Of a stretch of DNA of 64,000 bases, positions 19,641 through 31,421 are shown piece by piece. Both the position numbers and the translations under genes were made by a program. Below the pieces are notes generated by a model. That model was given only the letters and a program-made list of their open reading frames with translations, searched no databases and was not told where the DNA came from. Source of the DNA: Rana temporaria. Its lineage: Eukaryota; Chordata; Amphibia; Anura; Ranidae. The stretch is taken from contig NC_053491.1 of NCBI RefSeq assembly GCF_905171775.1, positions 400,227,838 through 400,291,837 of the forward strand. Reading direction: 5' to 3'. Within the stretch, counting starts at the first letter, position 1. Every line of letters starts with the position of its first letter.

Positions 19641-22600
19641 TGACAGGGTGCTCACATTGGTGATCAGTGGGAAGAATGTTCCTTACATTGGTGATCAGTG
19701 GGAAGAATGTTCCTTACATTGGTGATCAGTGGGAAGAATGTTCCTTACATTGGTGATCAGTGAGAAGAATGTTCCTTACATTGGTGATCAGTGAGAAGAA
19801 TGTTCCTTACATTGGTGATCAGTGAGAAGAATGTTCCTTACATTGGTGATCAGTGGGAAGAATGTCCCTTACATTGGTGATCAGTGAGAAGAATGTCCCT
19901 TACATTGGTGATCAGTGGGAAGAATGTTCCTTACATTGGTGATCAGTGAGAAGAATGTTCCTTACATTGGTGATCAGTGGGAAGAATCCTCCTTACATTG
20001 GTGATCAGTGGGAAGAATGTTCCTTACATTGGTGATCAGTGGGAAGAATGTTCCTTACATTGGTGATCAGTGGGAAGAATGTTCCTTACATTGGTGATCA
20101 GTGAGAAGAATGTCCCTTACATTGGTGATCAGTGAGAAGAATGTCCCTTACATTGGTGATCAGTGGGAAGAATCCCCCTTACATTGGTGATCAGTGGGAA
20201 GAATCCTCCTTACATTGGTGATCAGTGGGAAGAATCCTCCTTACATTGGTGATCAGTGGGAAGAATGTTCCTTACATTGGTGATCAGTGGGAAGAATGTT
20301 CCTTACATTGGTGATCAGTGGGAAGAATGTTCCTTACATTGGTGATCAGTGGGAAGAATGTTCCTTACATTGGTGATCAGTGAGAAGAATGTCCCTTACA
20401 TTGGTGATCAGTGGGAAGAATGTCCCTTACATTGGTGATCAGTGAGAAGAATGTCCCTTACATTGGTGATCAGTGAGAAGAATGTCCCTTACATTGGTGA
20501 TCAGTGGGAAGAATTTCCCTTACATTGGTGATCAGTGGGAAGAATGTCCCTTACATTGGTGATCAGTGGGAAGAATGTCCCTTACATTGGTGATCAGTGA
20601 GAAGAATGTCCCTTACATTGGTGATCAGTGAGAAGAATGTCCCTTACATTGGTGATCAGTGGGAAGAATGTTCCTTACATTGGTGATCAGTGAGAAGAAT
20701 GTTCCTTACATTGGTGATCAGTGGGAAGAATCCTCCTTACATTGGTGATCAGTGGGAAGAATGTTCCTTACATTGGTGATCAGTGGGAAGAATGTTCCTT
20801 ACATTGGTGATCAGTGGGAAGAATGTTCCTTACATTGGTGATCAGTGAGAAGAATGTTCCTTACATTGGTGATCAGTGGGAAGAATCCTCCTTACATTGG
20901 TGATCAGTGGGAAGAATGTTCCTTACATTGGTGATCAGTGGGAAGAATGTTCCTTACATTGGTGATCAGTGGGAAGAATGTTCCTTACATTGGTGATCAG
21001 TGAGAAGAATGTTCCTTACATTGGTGATCAGTGAGAAGAATGTTCCTTACATTGGTGATCAGTGGGAAGAATGTCCCTTACATTGGTGATCAGTGAGAAG
21101 AATGCTCCTTACATTGGTGATCAGTGGGAAGAATGTCCCTTACATTGGTGATCAGTGAGAAGAATGTCCCTTACATTGGTGATCAGTGGGAAGAATGTTC
21201 CTTACATTGGTGATCAGTGGGAAGAATGTTCCTTACATTGGTGATCAGTGAGAAGAATGTTCCTTACATTGGTGATCAGTGGGAAGAATGTTCCTTACAT
21301 TGGTGATCAGTGGGAAGAATGTCCCTTACATTGGTGATCAGTGAGAAGAATGTTCCTTACATTGGTGATCAGTGGGAAGAATGTTCCTTACATTGGTGAT
21401 CAGTGGGAAGAATGTTCCTTACATTGGTGATCAGTGGGAAGAATGTTCCTTACATTGGTGATCAGTGGGAAGAATGTTCCTTACATTGGTGATCAGTGAG
21501 AAGAATGTTCCTTACATTGGTGATCAGTGGGAAGAATCCTCCTTACATTGGTGATCAGTGGGAAGAATGTTCCTTACATTGGTGATCAGTGGGAAGAATG
21601 TTCCTTACATTGGTGATCAGTGGGAAGAATGTTCCTTACATTGGTGATCAGTGAGAAGAATGTTCCTTACATTGGTGATCAGTGGGAAGAATGTTCCTTA
21701 CATTGGTGATCAGTGAGAAGAATGTTCCTTACATTGGTGATCAGTGGGAAGAATGTTCCTTACATTGGTGATCAGTGAGAAGAATGATCCTCACATTGGT
21801 GATCAGTGGGAAGAATGTCCCTTACATTGGTGATCAGTGAGAAGAATGTCCCTTACATTGGTGGGCAGTGAGAAGAATGTTCCTTACATTGGTGATCAGT
21901 GAGAAGAATGTTCCTTACATTGGTGATCAGTGAGAAGAATGTCCCTTACATTGGTGATCAGTGAGAAGAATGTCCCTTACATTGGTGATCAGTGAGAAGA
22001 ATGTCCCTTACATTGGTGATCAGTGAGAAGAATGTCCCTTACATTGGTGATCAGTGAGAAGAATGTTCCTTACATTGGTGATCAGTGGGAAGAATGTTCC
22101 TTACATTGGTGATCAGTGGGAAGAATGTCCCTTACATTGGTGATCAGTGAGAAGAATGATCCTTACATTGGTGATCAGTGGGAAGAATGTTCCTTACATT
22201 GGTGATCAGTGAGAAGAATGTCCCTTACATTGGTGATCAGTGAGAAGAATGTTCCTTACATTGGTGATCAGTGAGAAGAATGTTCCTTACATTGGTGATC
22301 AGTGGGAAGAATGTTCCTTACATTGGTGATCAGTGGGAAGAATGTTCCTTACATTGGTGATCAGTGGGAAGAATGTTCCTTACATTGGTGATCAGTGGGA
22401 AGAATGTTCCTTACATTGGTGATCAGTGAGAAGAATGTCCCTTACATTGGTGATCAGTGAGAAGAATGTTCCTTACATTGGTGATCAGTGAGAAGAATGT
22501 CCCTTACATTGGTGATCAGTGAGAAGAATGTCCCTTACATTGGTGATCAGTGAGAAGAATGTCCCTTACATTGGTGATCAGTGAGAAGAATGTCCCTTAC

Positions 22601-25039
22601 ATTGGTGATCAGTGAGAAGAATGTCCCTTACATTGGTGATCAGTGAGAAGAATGTTCCTTACATTGGTGGGCAGTGAGAAGAATGTTCCTTACATTGGTG
22701 ATCAGTGAGAAGAATGTCCCTTACATTGGTGATCAGTGAGAAGAATGTCCCTTACATTGGTGATCAGTGAGAAGAATGTCCCTTACATTGGTGATCAGTG
22801 AGAAGAATGTCCCTTACATTGGTGATCAGTGAGAAGAATGTCCCTTACATTGGTGATCAGTGAGAAGAATGTTCCTTACATTGGTGATCAGTGGGAAGAA
22901 TGTTCCTTACATTGGTGATCAGTGGGAAGAATGTCCCTTACATTGGTGATCAGTGAGAAGAATGATCCTTACATTGGTGATCAGTGGGAAGAATGTTCCT
23001 TACATTGGTGATCAGTGAGAAGAATGTCCCTTACATTGGTGATCAGTGAGAAGAATGTTCCTTACATTGGTGATCAGTGGGAAGAATGTTCCTTACATTG
23101 GTGATCAGTGAGAAGAATGTTCCTTACATTGGTGATCAGTGGGAAGAATGTTCCTTACATTGGTGATCAGTGGGAAGAATGTTCCTTACATTGGTGATCA
23201 GTGAGAAGAATGATCCTCACATTGGTGATCAGTGAGAAGAATGATCCTCACATTGGTGATCAGTGAGAAGAATGATCCTTACATTGGTGATCAGTGGGAA
23301 GAATGTCCCTTACATTGGTGATCAGTGGGAAGAATGTCCCTTACATTGGTGATCAGTGGGAAGAATGTTCCTTACATTGGTGGGCAGTGAGAAGAATGTT
23401 CCTTACATTGGTGATCAGTGGGAAGAATGTTCCTTACATTGGTGATCAGTGAGAAGAATGTTCCTTACATTGGTGATCAGTGGGAAGAATGCTCCTTACA
23501 TTGGTGATCAGTGGGAAGAATGTTCCTTACATTGGTGATCAGTGGGAAGAATGTTCCTTACATTGGTGATCAGTGAGAAGAATGATCCTTACATTGGTGA
23601 TCAGTGGGAAGAATGTTCCTTACATTGGTGATCAGTGAGAAGAATGTTCCTTACATTGGTGATCAGTGGGAAGAATCCTCCTTACATTGGTGATCAGTGG
23701 GAAGAATGTTCCTTACATTGGTGATCAGTGGGAAGAATGTCCCTTACATTGGTGATCAGTGAGAAGAATGTTCCTTACATTGGTGATCAGTGGGAAGAAT
23801 GTTCCTTACATTGGTGATCAGTGAGAAGAATGTTCCTTACATTGGTGATCAGTGGGAAGAATCCTCCTTACATTGGTGATCAGTGGGAAGAATGTTCCTT
23901 ACATTGGTGATCAGTGGGAAGAATGTTCCTTACATTGGTGATCAGTGGGAAGAATGTTCCTTACATTGGTGATCAGTGAGAAGAATGTTCCTTACATTGG
24001 TGATCAGTGGGAAGAATGTTCCTTACATTGGTGATCAGTGAGAAGAATGATCCTCACATTGGTGATCAGTGGGAAGAATGTCCCTTACATTGGTGATCAG
24101 TGAGAAGAATGTTCCTTACATTGGTGATCAGTGAGAAGAATGTTCCTTACATTGGTGATCAGTGGGAAGAATGTTCCTTACATTGGTGATCAGTGAGAAG
24201 AATGTCCCTTACATTGGTGATCAGTGAGAAGAATGTTCCTTACATTGGTGATCAGTGAGAAGAATGTTCCTTACATTGGTGATCAGTGGGAAGAATGTTC
24301 CTTACATTGGTGATCAGTGGGAAGAATGTCCCTTACATTGGTGATCAGTGGGAAGAATGTTCCTTACATTGGTGATCAGTGAGAAGAATGTTCCTTACAT
24401 TGGTGATCAGTGGGAAGAATGTTCCTTACATTGGTGATCAGTGAGAAGAATGATCCTCACATTGGTGATCAGTGAGAAGAATGATCCTTACATTGGTGAT
24501 CAGTGGGAAGAATGTCCCTTACATTGGTGATCAGTGGGAAGAATGTCCCTTACATTGGTGATCAGTGAGAAGAATGTTCCTTACATTGGTGATCAGTGAG
24601 AAGAATGTTCCTTACATTGGTGATCAGTGGGAAGAATGTCCCTACATTGGTGATCAGTGGGAAGAATGTCCCTTACATTGGTGATCAGTGGGAAGAATGT
24701 TCCTTACATTGGTGATCAGTGGGAAGAATGTTCCTTACATTGGTGATCAGTGAGAAGAATGATCCTCACATTGGTGATCAGTGAGAAGAATGTCCCTTAC
24801 ATTGGTGATCAGTGAGAAGAATGTTCCTTACATTGGTGATCAGTGGGAAGAATGTCCCTTACATTGGTGATCAGTGGGAAGAATGTTCCTTACATTGGTG
24901 ATCAGTGGGAAGAATGTCCCTTACATTGGTGATCAGTGGGAAGAATGTTCCTTACATTGGTGATCAGTGAGAAGAATGATCCTTACATTGGTGATCGGTG
25001 AGAAGAATGTCCCTTACATTGGTGATCAGTGGGAAGAAT
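19641..25039 (-). repeat. 31-bp satellite array, main block (inverted)
   Basis: About 174 tandem units of TTACATTGGTGATCAGTGGG plus AAGAATGTTCC, the reverse complement of the 15984-16554 array. Units vary at two places: AGTGGGAAG or AGTGAGAAG, and GTTCC, GTCCC, CCTCC, GATCC or GCTCC. Runs of variants recur in the same order, for example near 20733, 20885, 21537 and 23868, indicating higher-order duplication. Rare units carry GGGCAG instead of GATCAG (about 21865, 22670, 23383). No gene is present. Confidence 0.97.
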
Positions 25040-25650
25040 GGGCCAATTTAATCCAATTTAAGTTACACTGGCTTAAAGTTTCTACCTAAGTGCCTGATCC
25101 ACAAAGCACTTATCTAGAAATTTCAGGCTGTGTAACTAAAATTCCGCCGGCGCAAGGCGTTCCTATTCAAATGGGGCGAGTCCCATTTAAATGAGGCGCG
25201 CTCCCGCCGTACTGTGCATGCGCGTCGGCCGTACTGCGCATGCGCGAAGTTACGTTACGCCGAGTTTTGAGGATCGCGACGGCTTAAAGTTGCGTCGGGG
25301 AAAAAAAAAATGACAGCGGCATGCATTCCTGAGGGAGAACTCCATGCCAATTTTCAAAGAAAAAACCGGCATGGGTTCCCCCCCCAGGAGCATACCAGGT
25401 CCTTAGGTCTGGCATGGGTTGTAAGGAGACCCCCCCACGCCGAAAAATTGACGTAGGGGGTCCCCCTACAATCCATACCAGACCCGTATCCAAAGCACGC
25501 TACCCGGCCGGCCAGGAAGGGAGTGGGGACGAGCGAGCGCCCCCCCCCCCTCCTGAGCCGTGCCAGGCCGCGTGCCCTCAACATGGGGGGGTTGGGTGCT
25601 CTGGGGCAGGGGGGCGCACTGCGGGCCCCCCCACCCCAGAGCACCCTGTC
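25040..25650 (+). repeat. Partial copy of fold-back left side
   Basis: It begins GGCCAATTTAATCC and CTACCTAAGTGCCTGATCC like 16555 onward, then follows the left arm from GCATGCATTCCTGAGGGAG to CCAGAGCACCCTGTC. It breaks into 31-bp satellite in the opposite orientation. Between head and arm it is shorter than the 16555 copy. Confidence 0.85.
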
Positions 25651-25940
25651 GAATGTAAGGAACATTCTTCCCACTGATCACCAATGTAAGGAGGATTCTT
25701 CCCACTGATCACCAATGTAAGGAGGATTCTTCCCACTGATCACCAATGTAAGGGACATTCTTCTCACTGATCACCAATGTAAGGGACATTCTTCTCACTG
25801 ATCACCAATGTAAGGGACATTCTTCTCACTGATCACCAATGTAAGGGACATTCTTCTCACTGATCACCAATGTAAGGAACATTCTTCCCACTGATCACCA
25901 ATGTAAGGGGCATTCTTCCCACTGACCACCAACGTAAGGA
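25651..25940 (+). repeat. 31-bp satellite array, third block
   Basis: About nine units in the same orientation as the first block, including two consecutive GGAGGATTC variants. The last unit is diverged (GACCACCAACGTAAGG). Confidence 0.93.
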
Positions 25941-25967
25941 ATATATATAGGGAATAACACTCACTTA

Positions 25968-26113
25968 GGCTGGATTCACACCTATGGCATTTTTAGTGCT
26001 TTTTGCATTTTGCAGATTTGCACTACAGAACGTGTTCCATAGGAAACCATGTTAAATGGATTGTTGTGCAAATCTGCAAAATGCACAAAAAATGCCATAG
26101 GTGTGAATCAGCT
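25968..26113. mobile_element. Small MITE, TTCACAC family, with TTA duplication
   Basis: Inverted ends GGCTGGATTCACACCTATGG and CCATAGGTGTGAATCAGC are flanked by TTA on both sides (25965-25967, 26114-26116). Three-base TTA duplication is typical of PIF/Harbinger-type elements. Confidence 0.8.
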
Positions 26114-26116
26114 TTA

Positions 26117-26413
26117 GTCCAGGTTCGCACTGACAGCGGGAATGAAATTGTGCGAGACAGTTCAGCTAAACTCGCATGATTTCATACCCGCATATCAGTG
26201 CGAATTTGGCGGGCGATTTCAGAGACATCTGTGAGGGTTGCAGCACAGATGTCTATGGAAATTGCACCAAGAAGTCGCCAAAAGTTGTACAGAAACTACT
26301 TTTGGGAATCGGCGCCACAAATGGGGCATCGCACCGATTCCTTTAGTGCCATTGCCATGCAATTTGACATGTCAAATCGCATGGTAAATTGCTTCAATGT
26401 GAACCAGGTCTAA
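26117..26413. mobile_element. MITE of the ATGTGAACCAGG family
   Basis: It starts CCAGGTTCGCACTGACAGC and ends CAATGTGAACCAGGTC, inverted. The internal GCAATTTGACATGTCAAATCG palindrome is shared with 36290 and 38450. Confidence 0.65.
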
Positions 26414-26483
26414 GTGCTATTCCCTATATATAACACTGATATCTACAAACTGAGTGGCATTCAGTGTACCAGATATCAGTGTG

Positions 26484-27780
26484 CAGGGGCGGATTGACCA
26501 GTCAGTCGGTAACTGCCCGAGGGCACCGTGGTGGCAGGGCCGGGCCGGCTCAGTCCGCCACTGGAGGTGCCCGCAACAGTGGCATCTTATCATACACAAT
26601 AAAAAAAAACTGAGTCTGTACCCCCGAGAAAGCAGTGCCTTGAACCATTAAATCCCACTAGCTAGGTTGATGTGGCTGTTGTATATGAGGGGTCGGGAGG
26701 TATGAGCTGGCCGGTGTCCTGACGATATGGTTCCTCTATCTGATAGTTTCCGACCTCAACTGTGCATGCTCAGTCAGAGTCTACGGAAATCTCCGAGGCT
26801 GAACAGCTGTTTGTCCGCTGTAAATGGAGCATGCGCAATGCGCTTGCTCCCGACCCGATGCTTGGGGCTGGTTATACACGGCTCCTCCACTCGATGGCCA
26901 GCGCTTTTGTCAAAGGGGTGGATGTCATATTGAGAATATCAACAAACTGGGGGTGTGTGTAACCAGCACCAAACATTGGGTCGGGAGCGAGCGCAGTGTT
27001 CATTGCATATGCTCTGTTTACAGCTAACAAACAGCTCTTCGGGCTTGGAGATTTTCGTAGCCTCCGACTGCGCAAGTGCAGCGCCTGCGCAGTCGAGGTC
27101 GGAACCTATCCGATAGGGGAACTATCTCAACAAGACACCGGGATGGATGGCTCATCATGTGCACTAGTGAATAGCCCCTGACATGACCTGCTACCTGGTA
27201 AATAAGCACAGACACAGCACAGGACAAGAAGGTAAAGAAACAATCAGCATGGGCATGGCTCTTATTACACAGATCAGACACTGTCACTATAACTGCAATC
27301 ACAGGGCTTTCATTATTTATGACACTGACCTGCTAATCTGCACACAACACAAGGCAGGTCATTGTGAATGCCATTCGTTCCTGTGTTTGTGCAATTCAGT
27401 CAGCTCTGTCTCTCCAGTCCAGCAGCAGCAGCTCCTTCACATGCAGTCCTCCGAGGCAGTGACTTATGGCCCCGCCCCCTCAGCTGAAGCACAGGGGAGA
27501 GAGGTGGGGAGAGAGGTGGCCGGAGCGCCTGTCACTGTACATCCCCACACGCACGGCTCACGGCTCTGATGAGCCATCCATCCTGGGAAGCTCATAACTC
27601 CCGAGCAAGCCTCTTATACAAGGCATCTCTGGGGTACAGAGTATAGACTACATTTTTTTAATTGTGTAGAAGCTGACGCTGCTGCGGGCACCTCCAGGGA
27701 CGGACTGAGCCAGCCCGGGCCCCCCCCACCACGGGGCCCTCGGGCAATGACCGAATGACCGAATGGTCAGTCCGCCCCTG
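26484..27780. mobile_element. hAT-like element with CAGGGGCGG termini
   Basis: Inverted ends CAGGGGCGGATTGACC (26484) and GGTCAGTCCGCCCCTG (to 27780) enclose GGGCCC-rich subterminal DNA. The centre (about 26725-27140) is itself an imperfect inverted repeat. CAGGG termini are typical of hAT elements, but I could not match an 8-bp target duplication. No transposase frame. Confidence 0.6.
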
Positions 27781-27939
27781 CTGAGAACGAAGCCCCAGCA
27801 GCGGTCCTCGGACACCTCCTCCGTCGCCGCCATGATACCCAGAGTGACTTCCAGGTATTGCTGCTCCGGCGTTGTGACCTGGCTGGAGCAGCACGCTCAG
27901 TGAGCCGTTGTCTACGGCGCATGCGCCATAGACATCGGT

Positions 27940-28045
27940 TCTGTCTTTCTTGGAAATATCTCCTTAACCGTGTAGATTAAGGAGATATTTCTTGCACCTA
28001 CAGGTAAGCCTTAATCTAGGCTTACCTGTAGGTCAAAGTGGTCTG
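27940..28045. repeat. Short palindromic repeat
   Basis: CTTAATCTACACGGTTAAGG-like and CACCTACAGGTAAGCCTTA stretches fold back on themselves (27952-27988 and 27994-28033). Probably the end of a small dispersed element. Confidence 0.45.
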
Positions 28046-28287
28046 TAAAGACCTCGTACACACGATAGGTTAACCAGAGGACAGCGGTCTGGAGGGCCGT
28101 TTTCATCGGTCAAAACCGATCGTGTGTGGGCCCCATAGGTTATTTAACCTTAGGTTAAAAAAAGACAACTTGCTTTAAAATAAACCTATGGATTGGTAAC
28201 CGATAGGTCAAAACCGATCGTTAGTAGGCACAACCATCGGTTAAAAATCCATGCATGCTCAGAATCAAGTCGACGCATGCTTGGAAG

Positions 28288-28486
28288 CAGGGCCGCCATC
28301 AGGGGGGTACAGGCAGTACACTTGTAAGGGGCCCGGAGGTCCCCAGGGGCCCAGATGGCAACCCCCTTAAAAAAAAAGGGGGTCCGGAGGTCCCCAGGGG
28401 CCCGGAGGCCCACAGGACCCCAGATGGCAAGCCCCCTTGTTTTTATAAAAAAAATATTTTTTTTTATATTATTTTTTTTTTTAGTT

Positions 28487-28529
<43 letters not shown>

Positions 28530-28683
28530 GGGCCCAGAGGTCCCGGAGGATGGCTACCCCCCTTTTTTATATATATTTTTCTTTATTTCTTCTTTCTCAA
28601 TTCTTCTCAATTGGCGGCAGCACCCCCCCAGGCCCATGCCTGAAGCTGTGTAAGGGGCCCCATAATTCCTGATGGCGGCCCTG
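28288..28683. mobile_element. hAT element with perfect 8-bp duplication
   Basis: Inverted ends CAGGGCCGCCATCAGGG and CCTGATGGCGGCCCTG are flanked on both sides by CTTGGAAG (28280-28287, 28684-28691). The interior repeats GGCCCGGAGGTCCCC-like phrases and holds a TA microsatellite. No transposase, so non-autonomous. Confidence 0.88.
28487..28524. repeat. (TA)n microsatellite
   Basis: An uninterrupted alternation of T and A inside the hAT element, preceded by T-rich tracts. Confidence 0.95.
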
Positions 28684-28841
28684 CTTGGAAGCATTGAACT
28701 TCATTTTTTGAACACGATCGGTTATTTAACCTATGATGTGTAGGCGTGACGGACCATCAGTCAGCTTCATCGGTTAACCTAGGACAACCGTCCTTCAGAC
28801 CGTCCTCTGGTTAACCTATCGTGTGTACGAGGCTTAAGGGT

Positions 28842-29349
28842 TTACAGCGGAGGTTCACCCTAAAAACAAGTATATACCATTCAATCCAGCATACTGCCGA
28901 CATGTACAGTATGCTGTTTTTTTTTTTTTTTTTTCGGTTTACATACTGTAGTATAGGTATTTTTCCCCCGGCTTCCGGGTAGTGAATCCCGCGGGAGTGG
29001 GCATTCCTATTCAGAGACTAAGTGATTGACGTATGACAAAACCGTCACCAGTTTCCGAAAAAAGCCGAACGTCGGTGCGCAAGCGCCGTATAGAGCCAAC
29101 TCGCAGTTCGGCTTCTTTCGGAAATTGGTGACGTGCATTATGTGCCGGGGGTGAAGATTTTGTCATACGTCAATCACTTAGTCTTTGAATAGGAACGCCC
29201 ACTCCCGTGGGATTCACTACCCAGAAGCCGGGGGGGAAAATACCTATACTTCGGTATGTAAACCGAAAAAAAAACAGCATACTGTACATGTCCGCAGTAT
29301 GCTGGATTGAATGGTATATACTTGTTTTTAGGGTGAACATCCGCTTTAA
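28842..29349. mobile_element. Palindromic MITE with GCGGAGGTTCACCC termini
   Basis: The two halves mirror each other: GTATATACCATTCAATCC near 28870 matches the inverse near 29315, and CATACTGCGGACATGTACAG-type text is present on both sides. The centre is around 29090. The whole element would fold into one hairpin. Confidence 0.85.
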
Positions 29350-29563
29350 ATACTTTATTAATTACTGACCCAGGATCATGTATGCAGATCAGGATGTTTT
29401 CTGTTTATTTTAGCTCAGTGATGCAAAGTATTGAAACCCAAACTTCTCCTTTATCAAGTAACTAATTCCCAGATCTCCCAATTACTAGGCAGATTTGGGG
29501 GTCTTCGGCCTAATTTATATGTGCAGTACCCTCTAGAGATGCATGATTCTGGCTAAAATCAGA

Positions 29564-29642
29564 ATCACAATTTTTTGCCCTCGGGATTTCCGACGGGAAC
29601 TTTTCCAGTTGGAAATCCCGTACGTGTGTACGGGGCATTAGT
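29564..29642. mobile_element. Remnant of GTACACACGA-family MITE end
   Basis: GGGATTTCCGACGGGAAC and the end CGTACGTGTGTACGGGGCATTA match the right ends of the family at 13406 and 47160. The left end is missing. Confidence 0.5.
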
Positions 29643-29841
29643 CTCGCCACTTGTTGTAAGAAAGAATCGTCAACCTCTGCAATAGAGATCGTCAGGGGAG
29701 TTGAATCGAGATCACACTTTTTTAATGATTAATTGTGCAGCTCTAGTGCCCTCCATGTTGGATTGCTCTTCAGAGGTCATTTGACAGGCAGTGGGGAGTC
29801 ATTGTGTCTCCTCCTCATCAGCTGTTTTAACCCCTTGGACT

Positions 29842-30718
29842 AAGGTGACCAGATTTTTAAAATGAAATCCGGGGACAATTTTTTTTTTTTACTAGTAATG
29901 GCAGCAATCAGCGACTCTCTGCCCGTCACCACCGCCACCCGCCTCACAGCCTGTCAAGTCTTAGGCTCCATTCACACCTAGGCGTATATACGCCTGAAGC
30001 GCGACGCCGCAGCAGCCCCTAAGACGCTGGAGGGGTGATTTTACATTGCCCTCTATGGAGATGGTTCACATCTCAATGCCGAACGCCGAACGCCGAAACG
30101 CCTGAAGCTCAAAACAAGTCCCGGACCTTTTTTTCAGGCGGCTTTCGGCGTTCGGCATAGGAAATGTGGACCTGAGGGTAAGGCTGCATTCACAATCGCG
30201 GCGTTTTGTCGCCGCAAATCGTGGTACAAAACGCCGCAATTTGTCGCCGCAATTCGCAGGACAAAACGCTGCGATTAGGTACGCCAAGGTGCGAATGCAG
30301 CCTTACACTCCGGGCCCCGGCTACTACTGGGTGGGAAGTTCAGGAAAATCACTCTGCCTGGGAAGGCAAGGAGATAAGCAGGCTGGCCGGGACTTGAGCC
30401 AAGGCAGAAGAACATGCGAGCGGAGCTGAATGGGCATGCACCCGTAACTGAAGAAATATTCCCTCCGCTCCGACCAGCACATGATCATCGGAAAGGGGCA
30501 TAGATAATGGAAAAAATACACCCCCCTAAGTTAGCGCGGAGCAGGGGGATGTAATTCAGAATTCTTTTTTTTTTAATTCTGCACTGACTGTCTTTGAAAT
30601 TGCCCCAGCCCCTGTTCAATTCCAATCCGGGGACAAAACCGGGGACAGACTTGGTCCAGGGACAGTGTCCTCAATCCGGGGACTGTCCCCTGAAAACAGG
30701 GATGTCTGGTCACCCTAC
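29842..30718. mobile_element. GGTGACCAGA-family MITE, copy 2
   Basis: Starts AAGGTGACCAGATTTTTAAA and ends GATGTCTGGTCACCCTA, like copy 1 (10335-10869). Apart from the insertion at 29964-30302 the two copies align along their length. Confidence 0.8.
29964..30302. mobile_element. TTCACAC-family MITE inserted in the previous element, TTA duplication
   Basis: The insert begins GGCTCCATTCACACCTAGG, ends GGTGCGAATGCAGCC and is flanked by TTA (29961-29963, 30303-30305). The copy at 10335-10869 shows the sequence without the insert. An internal TAAGGCTGCATTCACA at 30180 suggests two elements of the family side by side. Confidence 0.8.
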
Positions 30719-30983
30719 CTTGGACCCTTCACCACTGCAAATGATTGTGGGGGGGCCTCATTCAGTGGTACTGTCTGCAGCATATGTACATCCCCCTCTG
30801 CTGCCTTTGGTCCAAGGGGAGGGGGGGGGCTGTTGAGGGGTGGTTAAAATAAAGCTCTGCTGCATGGTTCTTACCGCCCTCCAACCACAAGTGTAAACAA
30901 GTCCTTAGACACTTTTATTTATCTTAGGTTGCAGAACTCCAGTGCAGGCATTTGGGTACTACAGGAACAGAAAATCTTAGAGA
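30719..30983. other. No gene seen
   Basis: Short low-copy stretch with a GGGGAGGGGGGGG tract near 30820. No repeat ends recognised. Confidence 0.35.
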
Positions 30984-30991
30984 GCCTGGGA

Positions 30992-31144
30992 CAGGCATAT
31001 GCAATTAGTGGACCTCCAGCTGTTGCAGAACTACAAATCCCATGAGGCATAGCAAGACTCTGACAGTCACAAGCATGACACCCAGAGGCATGATGGGACT
31101 TTTAGTTTTGCAACAGCTGGAGGTCCGCTAATTGCATATCCCTG
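30992..31144. mobile_element. hAT-type MITE with near-perfect 8-bp duplication
   Basis: Ends CAGGCATATGCAATTAGTGG and CTAATTGCATATCCCTG are inverted, and the GACCTCCAGCTGTTGCA stretch mirrors too. Flanks GCCTGGGA (30984-30991) and GCCTAGGA (31145-31152) differ at one base. Confidence 0.85.
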
Positions 31145-31421
31145 GCCTAGGAGGTGATGTACTGGAAGCTATCAGAAATTTCAGCTAGGAAATCTGCACA
31201 GCTTATGACCTCCTGAGTATGCCAAATGGTGAGTTTGAGCAAACAAAGAAAGCTTCTGATCTGCTTTATTAATTCAAATGTTTCAATGTGAAGTTAGGTA
31301 ACTATATGAGTATATCAGTCCTTTGAAAGAGATGTTATACCAAATGATACTAAAGAAAGGAATAGAACCAACCTCTGTAGACCAGGCCAGAATGAAGCAA
31401 ATCCCCCGCACACTATGGCCC

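Larger units (their letters stand above)
28046..28836. mobile_element. GTACACACGA-family MITE, copy 2, split by a hAT insertion
   Basis: Ends TAAAGACCTCGTACACACGA and TCGTGTGTACGAGGCTTAA are inverted; the next bases (TAGGTTAACC / GGTTAACCTA) continue the inversion. The 28288-28683 insertion lies within GCATGCTTGGAAG. Confidence 0.75.

Noticed and set aside
15984..25940. 31-bp repeats as a CRISPR array
   Set aside because: Units abut with no spacers, the host is clearly eukaryotic and there are no cas genes. It is a satellite.
26484..27780. hAT-like element as a gene-bearing region with a CpG-type promoter
   Set aside because: GC boxes and open frames are present, but the terminal repeats and internal palindrome explain the sequence better; no transposase or exon structure was found.
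30166..30429. Arg/Asn-rich ORFs near 30.2 kb
   Set aside because: They lie in the GTCGCCGCAAATCG repeats of TTCACAC-family MITEs.
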